Assembly (NCBI RefSeq): GCF_963583255.1
Contig: NC_084814.1
Coordinates: 16,280,464 to 16,344,463 of the forward strand
Source of the DNA: Pyrus communis
Taxonomy: Eukaryota > Streptophyta > Magnoliopsida > Rosales > Rosaceae
Direction of reading: 5' to 3'
Length of the DNA: 64,000 bases
Shown: positions 59,120 through 64,000 of the stretch, in pieces
Numbering within the stretch: position 1 is the first letter of the stretch
Layout of the letters: each line of letters starts with the position of its first letter
The notes under the pieces: generated by a model
Seen by the model: only the letters and a program-made list of their open reading frames with translations
Database searches by the model: none
What the model was told of the DNA's origin: nothing
Made by a program: the position numbers and the translations under genes

Positions 59120-60731
59120 TGTAACAACCTGTCCCTAATTTTACAATTTTATTAATTTTGAAAGAGTGAATTGACAAAAATGCCCCTAGTGGCGAGGTTA
59201 TTGACTTTCGTTGACCGTTATTTCGTGACATGTATGAGCTATTATTTTATGGTAATCTCGAAGTACTCGATGGTACAAACGCGTGGGCCCAAGAGAATTC
59301 GAATTTGGAGCTACGATGGAGATTTTACGGACTTACAAAGACAAAGGGCATTTTATTAAATTCATTATCCAAGATAATTGGCCTAAGTTATTGTATTATT
59401 TTCCTTTTAGATTTTGTTAAGTGAGGGACCAATGCCCACCACTCACTTTCTTCCACGTGGGATTTTCCTCCCCACACATCCGTACCCCCTTTCTCTTCTC
59501 TCTATTTTCTCCCTCACCTTTGTCCCGGTCTAGCTCTCTCCCTCTCTGGAAATCACAGGTCACCACCTCCGTCGAACCCACGCCGTGGAGACCGTACCAA
59601 ACACCACTACCTTAAGACCCTCCCAGTGTTGATCTCAAACCAGGCCAAGGTCTTTGTCCTTCATTCTTTCTCTGCACAATGGCACCATCACTGTACATAT
59701 TTTCCTCCGGTGAGCTTTTGAATTTTCAACAATGGTAAGTTCCAAAACCACCTAAAATTTCTTGGATCATGTTTTAGTATAGGTTTCTAGCTTTTCTAAG
59801 GTCTTTAGTGGGGGGTTTTGGTGCAAAAATCAACTCGGGTAGACTTCCCTAGTTTTAGGGCGAGAGTCGCGATTTTTGCAGGCGATTTTCAAGCCTCTCC
59901 AGCCACATATTTTACTTGGGTAAGGTAGATTCAATTCTGTTGTCCTTTTATTTTTATTTTTGTTTAATGTTGGAGTGAAATAGCTAAAAATCGAGCTTGT
60001 TCGTAACTCCAAAAGTTTACAGGCCAAACCAACCCAGAAACTGACGATTGTAGTGGTGCAACCCGTGATTGGGACTGGGTCGACCCGACCCAACAGAAAG
60101 AAAAATCCAAACCTGGATCAGCAAGTCCGACTTGGGTCCATTTCTGAAATTGGAGGGAATATTCAGTTAACTCCCAGTTAACTTTTCGAAATTTTCTCGA
60201 AAATCCTTCTATGCTAATTTCGACACTCCAAGTCCTTTTTTGACATCCGTTTAGTGAAATTCTTGGCAAATGTTGGTATAGGTGATTACCCTTAATGGTA
60301 AGTATTTTCATACTATACGTAATATGTTATATTTGGAAACTATATTTGTTTTACGATGATGAGTTATTATATTTTCAAAAAGGTTTTACAAAACTTTATT
60401 TTTAGGCCTGCTCACCCTTACTTTTCGTCCATCTAGGTTTAGTAGTAGAGCTTTTGTGATGACGAGAATTCTTGGCAAATGTAGGTATAGGTGATTACTT
60501 TTAATGGTATAATTCTTATCATACATTTACTGTACTTTTCTTATGCTCTGACATCACGTCTGAATTGAGTTCAATCCTGCTCACATGCGCACTCTTACAT
60601 TTAGGCACTTTAGGTTTAAATTTATTCATTTTTTTCACATCACTACACTTTATGGTTTTGTCACCTTCCTGGTGTCGGCCAGCACAGCTTGATTCGGAGT
60701 TCAGGTGGACATTCCGGATTGAGGTGTGTCA
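59120..60731 (+). repeat. Right LTR of the gypsy element, internally deleted (1612 bp)
   Basis: Collinear with the left LTR at both ends but lacking about 0.8 kb. After CATCCGTTTAGTGAAA it jumps to sequence equivalent to about 54625 of the left LTR. The word TTGGCAAATGTTGGTATAGG then occurs at 60262 and again, slightly changed, at 60473, so the deletion was accompanied by a local rearrangement. Confidence 0.85.
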
Positions 60732-61149
60732 TAAGCCGTTGAATCTTTTTTATTACCATTAAAATTTATTAATTGGATTTGAGCTGTCAGATTTTGAAAG
60801 TAATCTAAGAAGCAGGACAGCTGATGGATATTAACGGTCATAAAATCACATTAGCACATTTTCATGCTACCGTATGCTGCGGCAAACTAGATCATCCCCG
60901 TGTCAGTAGAACTGACGCGCGGGCCCTGCTGTCCCAATTTTTCACATGGGTTTGTTGCAACAATGGGCCCTTTTTCACCCAAAATCCCGGGATGGATATA
61001 AGACCCAAATACCAACTCTCAATCCCAAAATCTTGTTTTTCCCACCCCAAAATATACACACCTTAGAGAGGAAATATACCAAAATTATGAGATTTTATTT
61101 TCCCCGCCCTTGGGTTAGAGACAGTCTATGCAGACTAGTGACACACTCA

Positions 61150-61870
61150 TTCTTTAAGGTTGCATCATAGCGTGAAGCATGACAGAAATATTGTTGCTCA
61201 ATACATGAGCTCTGCTCACACCATTGATATGATCGTTGCCATGCGGATTCTCCGGCACGTCAAGGGGGTTTAGATTTCAGCCTCATGGTGTGCCACTAAT
61301 CTTATTATGCTTCCATGTTTGCTTATTCTGATGCTGATTGGATGAGTTGTCTGCATACGCTACGCTCCACTATTTGTTATCTTATCTATCTTGGATCCAA
61401 TCTCATCTCATAGTGTTCCCATGGAAACAACCGACTATTTCTCGTTCTAGTGTGGAATCCGAGTATATACACTTGCTCATGCATGCTAAGACGACATAAA
61501 TTTTTCTTTGTTCTTGGTGAACTTGGTGTTCGGTTGTCCTTCCCAATTCCCCATTGTGACAACTTCAGTGCCATCTACCTTGTTGCCAATCTGGTTCATC
61601 ATGCCCACATGCCACATTGAACAGGATTACTACTTTGTTCGTGAAAAAGTAGCTTTGGGTAGTCATTGGGTTTGTTATATCTCCTCTGCTAATCAACTCG
61701 CTGACCTTCTCATCAAGGCTCTTCACAAGCCATGCCATGAGCTTCTCTGTTTCAAACTCGACCGAACAGGCTTGTCCAATTTGCGTAGGAGGACTGCTAC
61801 AATTGAAATAGTATCTCCAAATTTTTCTCCGTTATCATACTTTTCCTTGTATAATTGTAAATCTTAACTG
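61150..61870 (+). pseudogene. Copia polyprotein 3' remnant (RT end and RNase H)
   Basis: Translated pieces on + include QYMSSAHTIDMIVAMRILRH (end of RT) and, from 61590, MPTCHIEQDYYFVREKVALG, VCYISSANQLADLLIKALHK and the C-terminal RTGLSNLRRRTATIEI. Stops and shifts separate the pieces, and the active-site parts are absent. It differs from the copia fragment at 18.5-19.4 kb, so a different family. Confidence 0.82.
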
Positions 61871-62613
61871 TACTTATTATATTCTTGCCATAATAAGTTA
61901 GAAGCATGGCATATATATTGTAACATATTCACAATGAGCAATACAAAGAATCATAATTCAACAAGATGATTTTCGACTAAAACAGAGAAATCAAGACAAA
62001 TAAATGGGCATAGCAACACTCTTTGTATTTATAGAACCTTGTTGAATCAATGCTATGTTTGAAGTGGCCTCTTTAGAAGTTCCCTTAATATTAAAGATAT
62101 AGAAAGTTAAGACTTTTTTTATTGAATTTGTAATCGTACTTCATATTTAAAGTCTAAGTCGATCGGAAATTGTTTGGTAAAATCACGGAAATGCATGCCT
62201 ACATTGCCTAGTGCGGGCAGCTGCGCTCACTTGTAAAAATAGTGCAAGCTTTGTCCCATAATTTGGAGTGGCAAATTGAAAATTATACAACCTGTTAGCC
62301 TAGTAAAACCTCCACTTAGAACTATATTTTGGTGGTCTTCTTATAAAAATAATACACACACACACACTTTGGTTGATTTTCTTTACACCCCATATAAGTA
62401 AAATTCTGTCTCCATCACTAATAAAAATCAGGCACTGTAAAACAAATGACAACATCTAGTAATTTGAAAACCAAAGTACCATTATGAACAATAAATATAC
62501 GTATAGAGGAAATATAAAGATCAACGAATTAAAAAATCCAATAACTAGACTTGATCACTCGCAAAGATGTAGAGTACTAGTACTAACTCTAATGCCAAGT
62601 AGCAACTCTGTTT
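61871..62613. other. 3' flank of LEA_2 copy F and copia remnant
   Basis: AT-rich. Contains a short CA run (about 62353-62366). No gene was recognised. Confidence 0.4.
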
Positions 62614-63246
62614 TCACTTGCATTGCAAACTTTTGAGCTTCTTGGCTGACAGATCAAATGCGATGGTGCAGTCCATGGTGGAAGACTTCTTCTTCTTCAT
62701 TATAAGCATCAGTTCAACCTTTCCAGTCACCTTAGCCGCACTGTTGAGGGTCAACACCCCGCTGCTCAATTCACTGCCAAGATTGGAACCGCTTAATGCA
62801 CTCGAACTCAAGCTCACCTCAACATTCATTTTTTTGGTGGAAAGCATTCCAGCCTTGCTCTTTGGAATAACTACTTGCCCAACAGCCACGCCTTGGTACA
62901 AAAATGTGACAGTGCTTGCATCAAACTTGTAAGGACCCCAGTTTGTGTTTTTCACCTTGATTTGGGTTGTGAATTTTGTGTCGAATGAAGGTGTTGCCGG
63001 GACGGAATTGAGTTCTTGGACGTCAATGTTGCCTAGCCTGACCTTAGGGGTCTTAACTTTCATGACAGTGAGACTAATCACAGTTATGACAATGATCTGA
63101 AACACAATGAAAACACCGACATAAATGGCCAACTTGATTCTCTTCTTGCGTTTGAGCTCATCGGCTGATTGCAAAGACTCTGCATCACTTCTCTGGTAAC
63201 CATTTGCCGATGCCAAGGGATAGGCTTGGTTGGTTTTCTCAGCCAT
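62614..63246 (-). CDS. LEA_2-domain single-pass membrane protein, copy F
   Basis: 210 residues, one exon. Head MAEKTNQAYPLASANGYQRS, basic ELKRKKRIK, helix about 39-62 (AIYVGVFIVFQIIVITVISL), MKVKTPKVRLGNIDVQEL, then the LEA_2 domain (KVKNTNWGPYKFDASTVTFL, VIPKSKAGMLSTKKMNVEV) and the end STMDCTIAFDLSAKKLKSLQ. Nearly the same as copies C and E. Same orientation as E, from which it is separated mainly by the 8.27-kb gypsy insertion, so E and F were probably close neighbours before that event. No defects. Confidence 0.9.
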   Translation of the reverse strand: MAEKTNQAYPLASANGYQRSDAESLQSADELKRKKRIKLAIYVGVFIVFQIIVITVISLTVMKVKTPKVRLGNIDVQELNSVPATPSFDTKFTTQIKVKNTNWGPYKFDASTVTFLYQGVAVGQVVIPKSKAGMLSTKKMNVEVSLSSSALSGSNLGSELSSGVLTLNSAAKVTGKVELMLIMKKKKSSTMDCTIAFDLSAKKLKSLQCK

Positions 63247-63375
63247 GTTTCTTTTGTTTTCTGGTATGAAATGGGGAGGAAACTTTCCCTGCTTTTGTTT
63301 TGTCGGTTCGGTTTTCTTGGATTAAACTTGATAGTGGAGGGAGTTGTTTGTGGAAATATTGGAAGAGTAGCGTGC

Positions 63376-63440
63376 TATATATGGTGTTTGGAGTTTGGCC
63401 TATTTTCAATGAGTTAAGAGGGGGAATGTATTTCCAGGAA
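63376..63440 (-). promoter_or_regulatory. Promoter of LEA_2 copy F: TATA box and TTCCTGGAA palindrome
   Basis: TATATAT at 63376-63382 (palindromic, minus use), 130 bp from the ATG, with the palindrome at 63432-63440 about 50 bp upstream. GGCCAAACTCCAAACA is shared with copy C just upstream of the TATA box. Confidence 0.6.
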
Positions 63441-63859
63441 ATCGCGACTTGGGGCAAGAATTTTATTGCTAACGCCAACGCGTCTAAAGCCGAATGTGAA
63501 AACTTATTTTTGACTTCTAGATGATGGATGAGTTTTGAGAGGACTTTTAGCATATTGTATATCAACAGAAGCTTCGATTCTATCCGTTGGCATACACCAC
63601 ATCTCCCAAATGGCAGGTGAGTGTGAACCATTACTCTATAATAATCACCCGTCACTAATCAAATTGGTAATAGTATTATCAAAATTTATATTTTCTTAAT
63701 TTTGACTTATTCTGTTGTCTAATAAGGTTCCTCTTCAATTTATTGCTCGTAACCATTACAAGCAAGAAGTTCAAACTCTTGAAGATTGAGAGTTTTGGTC
63801 CTTTAAAGCAGAGGGATTAATATAAATTATGAAGATAATAGATGTGAATACAAAGCTCT

Positions 63860-64000
63860 CACTATTATAAAAAAACACTTTGCGTGACGAAATAAGATTT
63901 GCCGTGCAAAGTATGAATTCGTTGCTCAAAACCTTGCGTGACGAATTTTTTGTCGCTAATGATTCACCGCGCAAAGTTTTTGGTTTTTTTATATATTTTA
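63860..64000. mobile_element. Left edge of a probable CACTA (En/Spm) transposon, continues past window
   Basis: Starts CACTATTATAAAAAAACAC, followed by repeated subterminal words (TTTGCGTGACGAA, TTTGCCGTGCAAAGT, CTTGCGTGACGAAT, CCGCGCAAAGT) in both orientations, the usual pattern of CACTA subterminal repeats. Possible 3-bp flank TCT before it. The other end is outside the window. Confidence 0.6.

Larger units (their letters stand above)
52461..60731 (+). mobile_element. Ty3/gypsy LTR retrotransposon, full span, 5-bp target duplication
   Basis: Two LTRs (52461-54884 and 59120-60731) both begin TGTAACAACC and end GGTGTGTCA. The PBS at 54888-54899 (TGGTATCAAAGC) matches the plant tRNA-iMet type; a purine tract precedes the right LTR. 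The perfect flank TAAGC occurs at 52456-52460 and 60732-60736, proving one insertion. The 4.2-kb interior is heavily decayed, but on + it still shows RT-proximal words (LSRTTPVFLA ... TSLRELSYKGLP near 56305) and integrase words (DTIFHPQTNDQFERIIQTLV near 58170-58230). The element separates LEA_2 copies E and F. Confidence 0.9.

Noticed and set aside
1..64000. A new multi-gene system linking RBOHF and the LEA_2 cluster
   Set aside because: They are over 11 kb apart, share no visible promoter element, and the space between is transposon debris; proximity alone is not evidence.

Overview
This is a plant nuclear window, from a eudicot and probably a woody Rosaceae species of the apple/pear group. 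The plant call rests on intron-rich genes and plant-type repeats. The Rosaceae call is only an inference from the character of the repeats. There is no operon structure, rRNA gene, tRNA gene or CRISPR array. Most of the window is transposable-element debris around two sets of host genes.

Host genes. (1) A complete respiratory burst oxidase gene of the RBOHF type lies on + at 7205-15250. Fourteen exons could be assembled by splice sites and reading frame into a 961-residue plasma-membrane NADPH oxidase. (2) Six intact single-exon genes of one family (short cytosolic tail, one membrane helix, LEA_2 domain; related to Arabidopsis At1g64065) lie at 26866-27414(-), 41195-41770(+), 44741-45376(+), 47984-48592(+), 49595-50230(-) and 62614-63246(-). 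A broken seventh copy sits near 45580-45700(+). Three of them (44.7, 49.6 and 62.6 kb) are very similar and share a TTCC(A/T)GGAA palindrome about 50 bp upstream of the TATA box. (3) A 5'-truncated processed pseudogene of ribosomal protein L34 lies at 37510-37945(-).

Mobile DNA, left to right: a degenerate LINE (1-4167, -); two copies of a CCTAGG-rich repeat flanking a nested pair of inverted-repeat elements (4430-6745); MITEs in two RBOHF introns; a tRNA-derived SINE with a 12-bp target duplication (16215-16388); a copia pol fragment fused to a non-autonomous Ty3/gypsy element with tRNA-Asp-type PBS (18466-25877); a second, 5'-truncated LINE (29331-32036); a decayed gypsy-type element (33148-36548); a copia 3' end with LTR (36558-37187); several MITEs; a 5S-carrying Cassandra-type solo LTR inside a MITE (43005-43357); an 8.27-kb Ty3/gypsy insertion with 5-bp target duplication TAAGC (52461-60731); a copia fragment (61150-61870); and the edge of a probable CACTA element running off the right end (63860-64000).

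The two host gene groups need not work together. RBOHF makes apoplastic superoxide in defence, ABA and lignification signalling. LEA_2/NHL membrane proteins are commonly linked to stress and defence, but nothing here shows a functional tie. I saw no clear new biological system. The most useful leads are the shared promoter palindrome of the LEA_2 paralogs, the hairpin just downstream of one of them, and the nested 5S-LTR/MITE structure.
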